In this document: one piece after another, positions 43,376-52,528 of the stretch
How positions within the stretch are numbered: the stretch's first letter is position 1
Layout: the number at the start of each line of letters is the position of its first letter
Source: Verrucomicrobiota bacterium
GTDB lineage: Bacteria > Verrucomicrobiota > Verrucomicrobiia > Limisphaerales > UBA9464
Reading direction: 5' to 3'
NCBI GenBank assembly: GCA_016871615.1
Contig: VHCX01000001.1
Coordinates: 1-64,000, forward strand
Length of the DNA: 64,000 nucleotides
Notes under the pieces: generated by a model
Told to the model about the DNA's origin: nothing
The model's database searches: none
The model's input: the letters and a program-made list of their open reading frames with translations, nothing else
Translations under genes and position numbers: made by a program

Positions 43376-43803
43376 GCGGAACGATGCAGTTGGGAGGAAA
43401 GGGGTTGCGTGACGGATTCTTTCGCAAGACGAAGCGAGAGCGAGGCGCGGGCCGATTGAAGGCCCGTAACGAGCGAGCAACGAAGCCATTGCCGAAGAAG
43501 ACGCGGCCAGCTCGACCGATCCAACGACGTCGTTCCGGCCGAGCCATCCTCGGTCGATGTCCGGTTGCCGGCCGCCCGCCTTCCTCTGGCCCGGGCACAC
43601 GGGGGTGATCTGGAATTGGCCCCCGATTCCGACGGGCGGACCACGTTGATCCTGAGCTGGCCCCAGCGGACCGAACCAGACTGAGCCGGGCCGGGCAGGA
43701 CCCGGTTCGCGGCGGACGGCGCCGTCGACTGTGCGCGGTTTCCCGCCTCAGGTGCCGGTGCGCGGCAAGACCACGGGTCGCGCCCGCCCCATCCTCGGCC
43801 TCC
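43376..43803. other. Intergenic region
   Basis: About 430 bp between the nitroreductase and the FAD oxidoreductase, both plus strand. The stretch 43390-43510 is rich in AG repeats (gaagcgagagcg and similar) unlike the surroundings. No promoter, terminator or RNA gene was recognised. Confidence 0.4.
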
Positions 43804-45060
43804 ATGCAGGGACATGTGGCCATCGTTGGCGGAGGAGTGATCGGGCTGAGCACGGCCTTCCATTGCGTGCGGGCCGGGTACTCGGTGACGGTGATCGACC
43901 GGAACCCGCCGTCGCGCAACGGCTGTTCGTTCGGCAACGCGGGCATGGTGGTGCCGAGCCATTTCATCCCGCTGGCCGCCCCGGGCATGGTCGCCCTCGG
44001 GCTGAAATGGATGTGGAACCCGGAGTCCCCGTTCTACATCCGGCCCCGCTTCGACCCGCAGCTCTTCGAATGGGGATGGCGCTTCTGGCGCGCCAGCACG
44101 GCCGACCAGGTACGCAAGGCGGCCCCTCTCCTGCGGGATCTCAGCCTCGCCAGCCGGGCCGCCTTCGTGGAACTGGCCGCGCTTCCCGGCTTCGACTTCG
44201 GTCTCGTGAAGAAGGGGCTGCTGATGCTCTGCCGGACCCAGCATGCCCTCGACGAGGAGGCCCACACGGCCGAACAGGCCCGCGCCCTCGGGATCCCGGC
44301 GGAAGTCCTCGACGCGCGGCAGACCGCCGCGCTGGATCCCGCGCTCACCCTGTCGGTGGCCGGATCGGTGCATTTCCCCCAGGACTGCCACCTCAGCCCC
44401 GACCGATTCATGGCCGGCCTCGAGGCCGAGCTGGTGCGTCAGGGGTGCCGCTTCCGCTGGAACTCCGAGGTCCGGGGGTGGCAGACCGAGCGGGGCCGGG
44501 TCCGGGCGGCATGGGTGGAGGGCGAACCGGTCGAGGCCGACGAGTTCGTGATCTGCGGCGGTTCGTGGTCCCCGCAGACGGCCTCCCAGCTTGGCCTCCA
44601 CCTGCCGATCCAGGCCGGCAAGGGCTACAGCCTGACCTTGCGGGAGCCACGGGAATTGCCGGCGTTGTGCTCGATCTTCACCGAGGCCCGGGTCGCGGTG
44701 ACGCCAATGGGCCGGACCTTGCGTTTCGGCGGCACCATGGAGATCGGCGGCCTCAACGAGACGGTCAATCCCGTCCGCGTCCGTGGCATCGTCCGATCGG
44801 TGCCGAGGTATTTCCCGGCCTTCGAGGAGGCCGACTTTGAGGGCATCCAACCCTGGTTCGGCCTCCGACCGGTGCCGCCGGATGGCCTTCCCTACCTCGG
44901 GCGGACCGGGCGTTACCTCAATCTCTGCCTGGCCACCGGACACGGCATGATGGGCCTGAGCCTTGCCCCGGTGACCGGCCAGCTCATCGCCGGAATCCTG
45001 TCGGGAGATCGACCCCGATTCGACCTGTCGCTGCTCTCGCCGGATCGCCATGCGCGGTAG
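43804..45060 (+). CDS. FAD-dependent oxidoreductase, DadA-like
   Basis: A 418-residue flavoprotein of the DAO family. It has the dinucleotide-binding VAIVGGGVIGLSTAFHC at the N-terminus, the FAD pyrophosphate segment, GSVHFPQDCHLSPDRF, and the C-terminal ATGHGMMGLSLAPVTG motif seen in D-amino-acid dehydrogenases such as DadA. Likely oxidises a D-amino acid or a similar amine, passing electrons to the respiratory chain; the substrate is unproven. The start follows a C-rich leader with no Shine-Dalgarno site. It stands alone. Confidence 0.9.
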   Translation: MQGHVAIVGGGVIGLSTAFHCVRAGYSVTVIDRNPPSRNGCSFGNAGMVVPSHFIPLAAPGMVALGLKWMWNPESPFYIRPRFDPQLFEWGWRFWRASTADQVRKAAPLLRDLSLASRAAFVELAALPGFDFGLVKKGLLMLCRTQHALDEEAHTAEQARALGIPAEVLDARQTAALDPALTLSVAGSVHFPQDCHLSPDRFMAGLEAELVRQGCRFRWNSEVRGWQTERGRVRAAWVEGEPVEADEFVICGGSWSPQTASQLGLHLPIQAGKGYSLTLREPRELPALCSIFTEARVAVTPMGRTLRFGGTMEIGGLNETVNPVRVRGIVRSVPRYFPAFEEADFEGIQPWFGLRPVPPDGLPYLGRTGRYLNLCLATGHGMMGLSLAPVTGQLIAGILSGDRPRFDLSLLSPDRHAR

Positions 45061-45419
45061 CCCCGGGACCGGGAGGATCCCCAAAGCCCGCCCAGCGCCC
45101 GGCCCGGCCACCTGCGGGCGTGACCACGGGTCCCCGGGAGCGCCGGTGCTACCTGGGGCAAGATGCGGCGGAAACGGCGTCGGAAACAGACGGGGGCCGG
45201 CCTTTTGGGCCGACCCCCAAGTGACGGAAGCATTTTCTCCGCCTTCACTTCAGGCGACATAACCTCGGCAGGGCCAACACCTACGGGCGCCCGCGACCCC
45301 GCCGAAAGCAAGCTTCCTTTGCCAACCCTTGAGCGGACACCCACCTACGATCCTCTCTGACACACGATCGGGTGCTTTGCTCAAAGTTTTTCAAAAATGA
45401 TCGTATTGAGTCGGCCTTC
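45061..45419. other. Convergent intergenic region
   Basis: About 360 bp between the converging DadA-like and SOUL genes. The last ~60 bp (45360-45410) is AT-richer than the surroundings and has a TTTTTCAAAAA palindrome; aside from the hairpin at 45192-45218 nothing else is recognisable. Confidence 0.4.
45192..45218. terminator. Possible hairpin after the DadA-like gene
   Basis: GGGGGCCGGCC, a short T-rich loop and GGGCCGACCCCC form an imperfect GC-rich stem with one mismatch, about 130 bp past the DadA-like stop. No T-run follows on either strand, so it is only a weak terminator candidate between converging genes. Confidence 0.3.
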
Positions 45420-46043
45420 TCACCGGACGGGCGGCGTCGGGACCCTGAGCATCACCTCGTTGCGCCGGAAGACGGTGGGGGTCCAAGGCGGATCGAAATA
45501 ACCGTAGATCGGGGTCGCATCGGTCACCGGAAAGCCTTTGGAGGCCGTCCAGTCGCGGAGCTTCGCCAGGACTTCCGCCTCGCGTTCCGTGGAGCGCCCC
45601 CCGCGGAACCGGAGCACCACGAAACGACCGGCGGACATCTCGCGCCGTCGGACCGCGGGATCGCTGGGCGCCGGAACCGCGTCGGCCGCCATGGTCCTGG
45701 GCATGACGAAGGCCATGACCCGCCGGGGGGCATCGCCCGCGCCCGGCGACTGGGTCATGTAGACCGGCGTGGTCATGGCGATCTTGCGTCCCGCCTGGTT
45801 GCCCCCGGTGATGAAGCGGAACAACCGGCCGAAGCTTCCATCCGGGTCGCCATCCCCCGCGACCGTGGACGTCTCGACCCACTGCATCGCCGGATAGTCG
45901 CGCACCTGGAAGGCCCCGTCCGACTCGATCACCCGGTAGGGCGCCGTCTCGTAGCCGGCACGCGTGGCCTGACATCCGCCGGCCGCCAGCAGGAGGGTCA
46001 CGAGGGCCGCCCCGGAGAGGAGTGCAATGGTCCTGACATTCAT
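45420..46043 (-). CDS. SOUL-family heme-binding lipoprotein
   Basis: A 207-residue protein with a lipoprotein signal ending at a lipobox-like AAGGC (Cys ~24). It is followed by the SOUL/HEBP fold: YETAPYRVIESDGAFQVRDY, FRFITGGNQAGRKIAMTTPV and RRNEVMLRV. SOUL proteins bind heme or porphyrin; in bacteria they are mostly uncharacterised envelope proteins. It stands alone and converges with the DadA-like gene. Confidence 0.87.
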   Translation of the reverse strand: MNVRTIALLSGAALVTLLLAAGGCQATRAGYETAPYRVIESDGAFQVRDYPAMQWVETSTVAGDGDPDGSFGRLFRFITGGNQAGRKIAMTTPVYMTQSPGAGDAPRRVMAFVMPRTMAADAVPAPSDPAVRRREMSAGRFVVLRFRGGRSTEREAEVLAKLRDWTASKGFPVTDATPIYGYFDPPWTPTVFRRNEVMLRVPTPPVR

Positions 46044-46389
46044 TCCCGCATCGTCGACCCGTTCCCACCCCTCCGCAACCGGCGGCCTCGGCCCTGAATT
46101 TGTCGAACGACCTCGTCGGGCGAGCGGAAGCCGGACTCCAGAGTCGCTGGCCCGAGTCTCTGCGGAGTTTCTGCCCGCGATTCCCGTCGATCCGTTCGAC
46201 GGTCAACCCATGCGCCACCGAACGCTCGGACCAGGCTCCGTGGTCTATTCCGCGGGACAAGGCTTGCAGGACCATGGCGGGAAGGATCGCCCCAGGACGA
46301 ACAAGGCCAAGAGCGGGGATCATGACGAGAGGTTTTTCGTCGAGCGCTGAAGCATTGATTGGATATCCTTTTGGGATATTCTATTCTTC
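46044..46389. other. Divergent intergenic region containing the vapBC promoter
   Basis: About 350 bp between the SOUL gene and vapB, which diverge. Only the right end carries recognisable elements, the promoter and inverted repeat described separately. The remaining sequence shows nothing coding. Confidence 0.45.
46355..46389 (+). promoter_or_regulatory. Probable vapBC promoter with operator-like inverted repeat
   Basis: TTGATT (46355-46360) and TATTCT (46377-46382) with 16 bp between resemble -35 and -10 boxes. Between them ATATCC (46363-46368) and GGATAT (46374-46379) are an inverted repeat with a 5-bp loop overlapping the -10, a good site for an autoregulating VapB/VapBC complex. The predicted start of transcription would fall at or beside the vapB ATG. 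Confidence 0.55.
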
Positions 46390-46623
46390 ATGAGCGGCGA
46401 AACGGTGGTTTTCAAGGTGGGCAACAGCCTCGCGGTCCGCTTGGTGGGCGATTGTCGCCTTCCACGAGGTACCCGGGTACGCGAACGGTGGGAGGGCAAC
46501 AGCGTGGTCATCGAGCCCATCGTCGACACCTGGTCCGGAGCCTTCCTGGCCAGTGCAGGAACCTGGGACCAACCCTTGCAGCGCCCGGGCAGAGACGAAC
46601 GGGCCCGGGATCCCTTCGCATGA
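46390..46623 (+). CDS. vapB: VapB-type antitoxin (AbrB/SpoVT fold)
   Basis: A 77-residue DNA-binding antitoxin. The N-terminal half is a swapped-hairpin AbrB-like module (ETVVFKVGNSLAVRL, RGTRVRERWEGNSVVIEP). The C-terminal ~25 residues (SAGTWDQPLQRPGR) are the likely toxin-binding tail. The ATG is just after the promoter-like site. The stop overlaps the toxin start by ATGA, the usual coupled toxin-antitoxin layout. It would repress its own promoter through the inverted repeat upstream. Confidence 0.85.
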   Translation: MSGETVVFKVGNSLAVRLVGDCRLPRGTRVRERWEGNSVVIEPIVDTWSGAFLASAGTWDQPLQRPGRDERARDPFA

Positions 46624-47018
46624 AATACCTGTTGGATACCTGCACCGTCAGCGACTATCTGCGCGGTGTGGATTCGGTGGTGAAGCGACTTCAGAAGTCC
46701 AAACCTTCCGAGGTGGCCATCAGCGCCGTCACCGCCATGGAACTCCACTACGGGGCCGCCCGCCGGCAATCGCCGAAACTCACCGCCTCGGTGGAAGCGT
46801 TCCTGGCCGACATCACGATTCTGAACTTCGACGCCGATGCCGCCGAGCACGCCGGATTCCTGCGGGCCAACATGGAAACCAAGGGGCGCACGATCGCCTT
46901 GGCGGATTGCCAGATCGCTGGCAGCGCCCTGGCCCACAGTCTGGCTCTCGTGACCAACGACCGTGATCTCAAGCGTGTGCCTGGGCTCAAGGTGGTGGAC
47001 TGGCGGACTGGCCGTTGA
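46620..47018 (+). CDS. vapC: VapC toxin, PIN-domain ribonuclease
   Basis: A 132-residue PIN-domain endoribonuclease. Acidic active-site residues are visible: D6 (LLDTCTVSDY), E41 (AMELHYG), D96 (ALADCQIA) and D114 (TNDRDL). Toxins of this type cut tRNA or rRNA. It is encoded directly after vapB with a 4-bp overlap. No disabling change is seen, so the pair looks functional. Confidence 0.93.
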   Translation: MKYLLDTCTVSDYLRGVDSVVKRLQKSKPSEVAISAVTAMELHYGAARRQSPKLTASVEAFLADITILNFDADAAEHAGFLRANMETKGRTIALADCQIAGSALAHSLALVTNDRDLKRVPGLKVVDWRTGR

Positions 47019-47256
47019 GGTGGTTTGACAAAGCCCCGACGCTTCCATGGAGGGGGGCCAAGAGTCAGGGAGCCATTCGCGAGTTTCGATCCCTTCCGTG
47101 CTGGGTCGCGCGGGATGTTCACATGGCTGGCGCCCACCTTCAGACGGCACTTGCCCTTTGGCCCTCTGCTACCGGACCCGATCTTGCCCGATCCCCAATT
47201 CGGTCCCTCTCGGCCTGGGCTTGATGGGCCCGAGGTTTCGGCTCACGGTCCCAACG

Positions 47257-49845
47257 ATGAATCCCCGCCGCCATTCCGCCTCTCCGGCTTCCTGCCGATC
47301 GCTGGGCTTGGCGATGTGTCGAGTCGTGGGGGCGACTCTGGTCGCCATGATGGTTTGGGGAGGCTGGGCCGGCGGATCCCTGCAGGCCGCGGCCGGCGCG
47401 GGCGGCGACACCAACCACTGGGCCTACCAGCCGGTAGCCCGTCCGGTGCCTCCACCCAGCGGGGACCCGTCCCACACCGACATCGACCGGTTCATCGTCG
47501 CCGCCCTCCGGTCCCGTGCCCTGTCCCTCTCGCCGGCCGCCTCGCGATCGGACTGGCTCCGGCGCGCCACCTTCGACCTGACCGGCCTGCCGCCGACCTG
47601 GGAGGAGGCCCAGGCGTTTCTGGCGAACCGGTCCCCCGATGCCCGCGAGAAGGTGCTGGATCGCCTGCTGAATTCCCCGCGGTACGGGGAGCGGTGGGGC
47701 CGTCATTGGCTGGATCTCGCCCGCTACGCCGACACCCACGGCGGCAGCGCCATCGGGTTCACCCGCTTCCCGTTCTCCTACACCTATCGCGATTACGTCA
47801 TCCGCGCCTTCAACGCCGACCTGCCCTACGAGCGGTTCGTCACCGAGCAGATCGCCGCCGACCAGATGGGGTTGAAGGACAACGACCCGGCCCTCGCCGG
47901 ATTGGGCTTCCTCACCGTCGGCATGCAGTACCGCAACCGGCACGACGTGATCGACGACCAGATCGACGTCATTTCACGGGGACTGATGGGCCTCACCGTG
48001 GCCTGCGCCCGATGTCACGACCACAAGTTCGATGCCATCTCCACCCGGGACTACTACTCGCTGTACGCGGCCCTGGCGGCGAGCGGCGTACCCGAGGTGC
48101 TGCCGGTGATCGATTCGGGCAAGACCAACGACGCCCGTCGCGACTACCAGCGGGACCTGGCGCGCCTCCAGACCCGTCACGATGACATGGCCGCCGAACA
48201 CAACGAGGTGATGCGCGGCCGTCTGCGCATGCAGGTGGGGCTCTACCTGCGCGAGATCGCCCAGGGTGCGCCGGAACAGGATGTCTCCACCGCGTTCCTC
48301 TCCTACCGCACCGACGACCTCCGCCCGTTGATCCTCAACCGCTGGCGCGACTACCTCGCCGCCATGCCCGACACCGATCCCGTGTTCGGCCCGTGGGTGC
48401 GCCTGGCCCGGTTGCCGGCGGACGGTTTCGAGGGGGCGTGCACGAATCTGATCCACACCCTGCAGCAGGAGAACGGCGACCCGGCCGCGATCAAGGACCT
48501 GCATAAGCTCTCGGCGGAGGCACCGCGATGGAACCCGCGGGTGCTGGAGGCCATCCGGCGCAAGCCCTGCAAGTCGCTGGTGGAGGTTGCGGACGCCTAT
48601 GGGGACGTGTTCGCGGCCGTGCATCAGGGTTGGCTGAAGGCACTGCTCACCGCTTCGGCCGAGGCCGTGTCCGACGCCGAGATCATCCCCGACGAAGATC
48701 CTCGGCAACTCGAGATCAACAGCCCGGTGATGAGGCAATTGCGTCGCCACCTCTTCGGGCCCGGCACCCCGACCGCCGTGACGGACGCGGTCGCGCTGAA
48801 ATTGCTGAACCGAACCGTCAATGACTCCCTGGGCGGCCGTCGGGGAGCCATCCACGACCTTCACCTGAACGCGGCGGGATCGCCCGCCCGGGCCATGGTG
48901 CTTGCCGAGTCTGCGTCCCCCGCCGCGTTCCATGTTCTGAGGCGGGGCAACCCGTTGAACCGGGGCGAGGCGATGATGCCGCGATTCCTCACCGCACTGA
49001 GCCGGCCCGAGGCGGAGACGTTCCCCGATGGATCCCGCCGTCTGGCCCTGGCCCGCGCCGTGGTCTCCCGAGACAATCCGCTCACCTACCGCGTCCTGGT
49101 GAACTGGGTCTGGCAGCATCACTTCGGCCAGGGTCTGGTCCGCACGCCCGACGACTGGGGCACGCGGGGCAACCGCCCGACCCATCCGGAACTGCTCGAT
49201 CATCTCGCCTCGTCCTTCGCGTCGGACGGGGGATCCCTCAAGCGCCTGCACCGCCGCATCCTGCTCTCGGCCGTCTACGCACAAGGGTCGCGGGAGAACG
49301 AAAAAGCCAGGACCGTGGACCCGGACAACCAGCTCTGGTGGCGGATGCCGACCCGCCGGCTCGAGCTGGAGTCGATGCTCGACTCCATGCTGTGGGCGTC
49401 CGGCGAACTCGACCTGACCCCGGGTGGGAGACCCTTTGACCGTCAGGACCAACCCGGGGTGCTGCGCCGGAGCGTGTACGCCTTCGTGAACCGGGACATC
49501 GTCTCGAACCTGTCGAGCACCTTCGATGCGGCCAATCCCAGCTCCTGCACCGTCCGGCGCCCGGACACCACGGTGCCCCAGCAGGCTCTCTTCGCCCTGA
49601 ATTCGGAATTCGTGCAGGACCGGGCCAAGGCGCTGGCGGCGCTGTCCGGCAAGGCCGCGGGCGCAGACGATGCCCTGCGGGCCCGGGAGCTCTACCGTCG
49701 GATGCTGGCCCGCGAACCGCGCCCCCCGGAGCTGGACCGCATCGTGCGCTTCGTGCGGGCCGCCGACGAGACGTCCAGGGCCGCGGCCTGGCAGCAGGCG
49801 GCCCATTCGCTGCTCGCCTCCAACGAGTTTTCGTTCGTGGACTGA
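47257..49845 (+). CDS. DUF1549/DUF1553 exported protein (PSD1 type, without N-terminal cytochrome domain)
   Basis: An 862-residue periplasmic or surface protein with an N-terminal membrane/signal segment (~residues 20-45). DUF1549 (~50-280) includes RATFDLTGLPPT, RYGERWGRHWLDLARYAD and [14 protein letters not shown], where CARCH is a CxxCH heme-type motif. DUF1553 (~560-850) includes RVLVNWVWQHHFGQGLV and RPDTTVPQQALFALN. The usual amino-terminal PSCyt1 cytochrome domain is missing. It lies 12 bp before a DUF1501 gene; such pairs recur in Planctomycetes and Verrucomicrobia and are thought to act on polysaccharides or redox substrates. An in-frame ATG at 47224 is an alternative start. Confidence 0.87.
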   Translation: MNPRRHSASPASCRSLGLAMCRVVGATLVAMMVWGGWAGGSLQAAAGAGGDTNHWAYQPVARPVPPPSGDPSHTDIDRFIVAALRSRALSLSPAASRSDWLRRATFDLTGLPPTWEEAQAFLANRSPDAREKVLDRLLNSPRYGERWGRHWLDLARYADTHGGSAIGFTRFPFSYTYRDYVIRAFNADLPYERFVTEQIAADQMGLKDNDPALAGLGFLTVGMQYRNRHDVIDDQIDVISRGLMGLTVACARCHDHKFDAISTRDYYSLYAALAASGVPEVLPVIDSGKTNDARRDYQRDLARLQTRHDDMAAEHNEVMRGRLRMQVGLYLREIAQGAPEQDVSTAFLSYRTDDLRPLILNRWRDYLAAMPDTDPVFGPWVRLARLPADGFEGACTNLIHTLQQENGDPAAIKDLHKLSAEAPRWNPRVLEAIRRKPCKSLVEVADAYGDVFAAVHQGWLKALLTASAEAVSDAEIIPDEDPRQLEINSPVMRQLRRHLFGPGTPTAVTDAVALKLLNRTVNDSLGGRRGAIHDLHLNAAGSPARAMVLAESASPAAFHVLRRGNPLNRGEAMMPRFLTALSRPEAETFPDGSRRLALARAVVSRDNPLTYRVLVNWVWQHHFGQGLVRTPDDWGTRGNRPTHPELLDHLASSFASDGGSLKRLHRRILLSAVYAQGSRENEKARTVDPDNQLWWRMPTRRLELESMLDSMLWASGELDLTPGGRPFDRQDQPGVLRRSVYAFVNRDIVSNLSSTFDAANPSSCTVRRPDTTVPQQALFALNSEFVQDRAKALAALSGKAAGADDALRARELYRRMLAREPRPPELDRIVRFVRAADETSRAAAWQQAAHSLLASNEFSFVD

Positions 49846-49857
49846 ACCCGGAACCGC

Positions 49858-51261
49858 ATGAGCCTTCCCCTTCCCCATTCCAGGCGCCACTTCCTGAAGC
49901 GCTGCGGCATGGGCTTCGGATCCCTGGCCCTGGCGGACCTGGTCTGCCAGCCCGCCCGCGCGGCCGAAATGCCCCTCATGCCGCATTTCGCGCCCACGGC
50001 CCGGCGGGTCATCCATGTGTTCTTGAATGGCGGGATGTCGCAGGTGGACACCTTCGATCCCAAGCCCGAGCTCACGCGGCGGGCGGGCCAGATGCTGCCC
50101 TATGCCAACCTCCAGACGGAGCGGAAGACCGGCGTGGCCCTGCCCTCGCCCTTCACCTTCCGCCAACACGGACAAAGCGGCATCCCCATCAGCGATCTCT
50201 TTCCCCACCTGTCCCGGTGCGCGGACGACCTGGCGGTGATCCGCTCGATGCATGTGGAACTACCCAGCCATGAGCTGTCGTTGATGCTCATGAACACCGG
50301 CGACCAGAGGCTGGTGCGTCCGAGTTTCGGTTCGTGGCTGACCTGGGGGATGGGCTCCGAGAACCAGAATCTCCCGGCCTTCGTGGCCTTGTGCCCGGGC
50401 GGCATGCCGGTGGGCGGCGCGGCCAATTGGCGTTCGGCCTTCTTGCCGGGTTCCTACCAGGGAACGCACGTCGACACCTCGCAGGCCGATCCCAGAAAAC
50501 TCATCGACCACATCCGCAACGCTCGCCTGGGACCCGAGCAGCAGCGACGTCAGTTCGATCTCCTGCGGGAACTCAACGCCGATCACCTGGCCTCCCGACC
50601 GGGCGAGGCGGCCCTGGAATCGCGCATCCGCTCTTTCGAATTGGCCTATCGCATGCAAATGGAGGCGACCGACGCCTTCGACGTGGACCAGGAGCCGGCG
50701 CACATCCGGAAGGCCTACGGCGAGGGACCGCAGAACCGGCAGTTGCTCATCGCCCGCCGGCTCGTGGAGCGCGGGGTCCGTTTCGTGCAGACGTGGCATG
50801 GCAACCTGCAGCCCTGGGACAGCCACTCGAACATCCGCGAGGAACACCGCAAGGTCGCCCATGAATGCGATCAGGGGCTCGGGGCCTTGATCTCGGACCT
50901 GAAGCAGCGAGGCATGCTGGAGAGCACGCTCATCTTGTGCACGGGGGAGTTCGGGAGGACACCGTCGGTGGAGATGGGGCAGAACGGATCCGGAGCCGCG
51001 CAGGGCCGTGACCACAACCATTGGGGGTTCTCCCTCTGGATGGCGGGCGGCGGCATCAAGGGCGGAACCATCCACGGGGCGACCGACGACTTCGGTTTCC
51101 GGGCCGTCGAGAATCCCGTGTCGGTCCACGACTTGCACGCGACGATGCTGCACCTGCTCGGCTTCGACCACGAACGCCTCACCTTCCGTCACGCCGGCCG
51201 CGATTTCCGGCTGACCGACGTCTACGGCAACGTGGTCCGCGAGGTCCTCGCCGCCGGGTAG
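49858..51261 (+). CDS. DUF1501 exported protein (sulfatase-like fold), Tat substrate
   Basis: A 467-residue DUF1501 protein. It starts with a twin-arginine-like signal (SRRHFLKRCGMG, then a hydrophobic segment, cleaved after RAAEM). DUF1501 members have an alkaline-phosphatase/sulfatase-like fold and contain characteristic histidines, such as the HEHRK-like stretch, the GEFGRTPSVE motif and the DHNHWGFSLWMAGGGIKGG segment. It is translated immediately behind the DUF1549/1553 gene. The function of the pair is unproven. Confidence 0.88.
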   Translation: MSLPLPHSRRHFLKRCGMGFGSLALADLVCQPARAAEMPLMPHFAPTARRVIHVFLNGGMSQVDTFDPKPELTRRAGQMLPYANLQTERKTGVALPSPFTFRQHGQSGIPISDLFPHLSRCADDLAVIRSMHVELPSHELSLMLMNTGDQRLVRPSFGSWLTWGMGSENQNLPAFVALCPGGMPVGGAANWRSAFLPGSYQGTHVDTSQADPRKLIDHIRNARLGPEQQRRQFDLLRELNADHLASRPGEAALESRIRSFELAYRMQMEATDAFDVDQEPAHIRKAYGEGPQNRQLLIARRLVERGVRFVQTWHGNLQPWDSHSNIREEHRKVAHECDQGLGALISDLKQRGMLESTLILCTGEFGRTPSVEMGQNGSGAAQGRDHNHWGFSLWMAGGGIKGGTIHGATDDFGFRAVENPVSVHDLHATMLHLLGFDHERLTFRHAGRDFRLTDVYGNVVREVLAAG

Positions 51262-51335
51262 AGCCTGTCTGAAAACTCTGGAGGGGTTCGTGGCCGATGG
51301 GGTCGAGATTTCTGCGGGCATGGAGCCAGGTTGAA

Positions 51336-51617
51336 ATGGTCGGCAAAACCGGGCACATTCAGGAGGTCATGCGAGCACCGGGAGACGACACAGACCGGCC
51401 GTGGCGGAAATCCCGCCTCGCCGCTCGCATCTTGTTCCGCAAAGAGGCAGGACGCATGACGGCCCGAGATCAGCGCATTGGTCGACGGCTCGCTCAAGAT
51501 CCGGAAGTCACCAACCGCCTGATCCAACAGGGGATTTATTCCATCCGATACCAGGGACGACGCATCGGAGACCGCAAGCATGAGTTCGACCAAAACCTGG
51601 GCCTGGTGGCGCGGTGA
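51336..51617 (+). CDS. Small protein upstream of the nucleotidyltransferase-like gene
   Basis: A 93-residue basic protein. It ends with ARDQRIGRRLAQDPEVTNRL and a short beta-like tail, and its last 38 bp overlap the following gene. No family was recognised. Overlap and size fit an antitoxin or accessory partner, but the start is uncertain because an in-frame ATG 11 codons downstream sits too close to an AGGAGG motif for normal use. Confidence 0.45.
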   Translation: MVGKTGHIQEVMRAPGDDTDRPWRKSRLAARILFRKEAGRMTARDQRIGRRLAQDPEVTNRLIQQGIYSIRYQGRRIGDRKHEFDQNLGLVAR

Positions 51618-52257
51618 CGTGGATTGGAGCACACCGGCCGGACGGTTGCTTCGCACCTTCTTCGACGGACTGCCGACCGACCGGAGATTCCACTTCATCC
51701 TCTTCTGCTCCGCGCCGCTGCAACTGACGCTGAACCGTTCCTGGACCAGTGCCGACGTGGATCTCTTTTCCGACGATGATGAGGACCATCACCAACTGAT
51801 CCGCAGCCTGGGACTCGGCAAAGGACAGGCTGATCTTTATCTGGAACTTGGCTACCGACTCAGCTTTCGCACCACTCCATGGATGGCCGAGCGGGCGAAG
51901 GTCGTGTCTCTGGGTCACGTCACGGTGACCATTCCGCATCCCCTGGACATCTTGATCGCCAAACTGGCACGCCTCGATGCCAAGGACCTTTTGGCCTTCC
52001 GACGGGTGATCGATCTTACCGGGCACCCCACCCAGGCGGAACTGCTGCACGAATTGCGGAATGCCGTGGACCTGTTTCGACCGGCATTCGACGACGAATC
52101 CCCCAATCTGTATCCCTCCAATTCGGTGCGGCTGTGGCGGGAACTCTGGCAGGCCTCCTTGGATGTCGGACGGGATATCGTGGCTCCCGCCTTGGCCCGT
52201 CGTCGCGCCGGTTATGGCGATCCGCCACCGGACTACCAACGGTCCTTGGCAGGTTGA
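51580..52257 (+). CDS. Nucleotidyltransferase-like protein (DUF6036/AbiEii-like)
   Basis: A 225-residue protein with the nucleotidyltransferase-type acidic pair ADVDLFSDD (residues ~57-65) and the downstream PHPLDILIAKLARLDAKDLL, where these families place conserved residues between the catalytic core and a helical tail. Such proteins are often toxins or toxin-like partners in paired genes. It overlaps the small upstream gene by 38 bp, supporting a two-gene unit. The exact family and substrate are unknown. Confidence 0.65.
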   Translation: MSSTKTWAWWRGDVDWSTPAGRLLRTFFDGLPTDRRFHFILFCSAPLQLTLNRSWTSADVDLFSDDDEDHHQLIRSLGLGKGQADLYLELGYRLSFRTTPWMAERAKVVSLGHVTVTIPHPLDILIAKLARLDAKDLLAFRRVIDLTGHPTQAELLHELRNAVDLFRPAFDDESPNLYPSNSVRLWRELWQASLDVGRDIVAPALARRRAGYGDPPPDYQRSLAG

Positions 52258-52398
52258 ACTGCCAGATACCGTGCTGGAATCGCACAACCCTTGGCAGACC
52301 TGACGGCGGCTTCGCTTCCATGAGAGCCGCAAACCCGCAGGAACTCTCCGGGGTTGCCGGACAGGCTCCGACGCCAGAATCAACGCCAGAGACTCTGG

Positions 52399-52432
52399 GT
52401 CGTGGGGTTGCCCGGTCGTGGGGTTGCCCGCA
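52399..52432. repeat. Short tandem repeat, 16-bp unit
   Basis: The unit cgtggggttgcccg(g/c)(t/a) occurs twice head to tail just before the AlkC-like gene. It contains a GTG that would give an N-terminal extension to that protein, which I consider unlikely. Confidence 0.65.
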
Positions 52433-52528
52433 ACGAGGCGGCTTGCCACGGTGGCGGCGACGCGGACCTCGAACGCGGCACCTGACGACACGGCCGGCCT
52501 GCGCCTGCCCGAGGCGCCCCGGTCCATC

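Noticed and set aside
45192-45218. GC-rich hairpin considered as a riboswitch or small RNA
   Set aside because: It is a simple imperfect stem without conserved loop or transcription signals.
41585-46420. A 16-base string (aaacggtggttttcaa) present both at ~41585 and in vapB at ~46400
   Set aside because: A single match of this size is near chance for 64 kb and the rest of the two regions differ, so a vapB remnant is not supported.
28829-51275. Shared gagcctgtc directly after two stop codons (28828 and 51264) as possible IS ends
   Set aside because: Only nine bases match and there is no transposase or second end near either; the first copy is explained by the hairpin.
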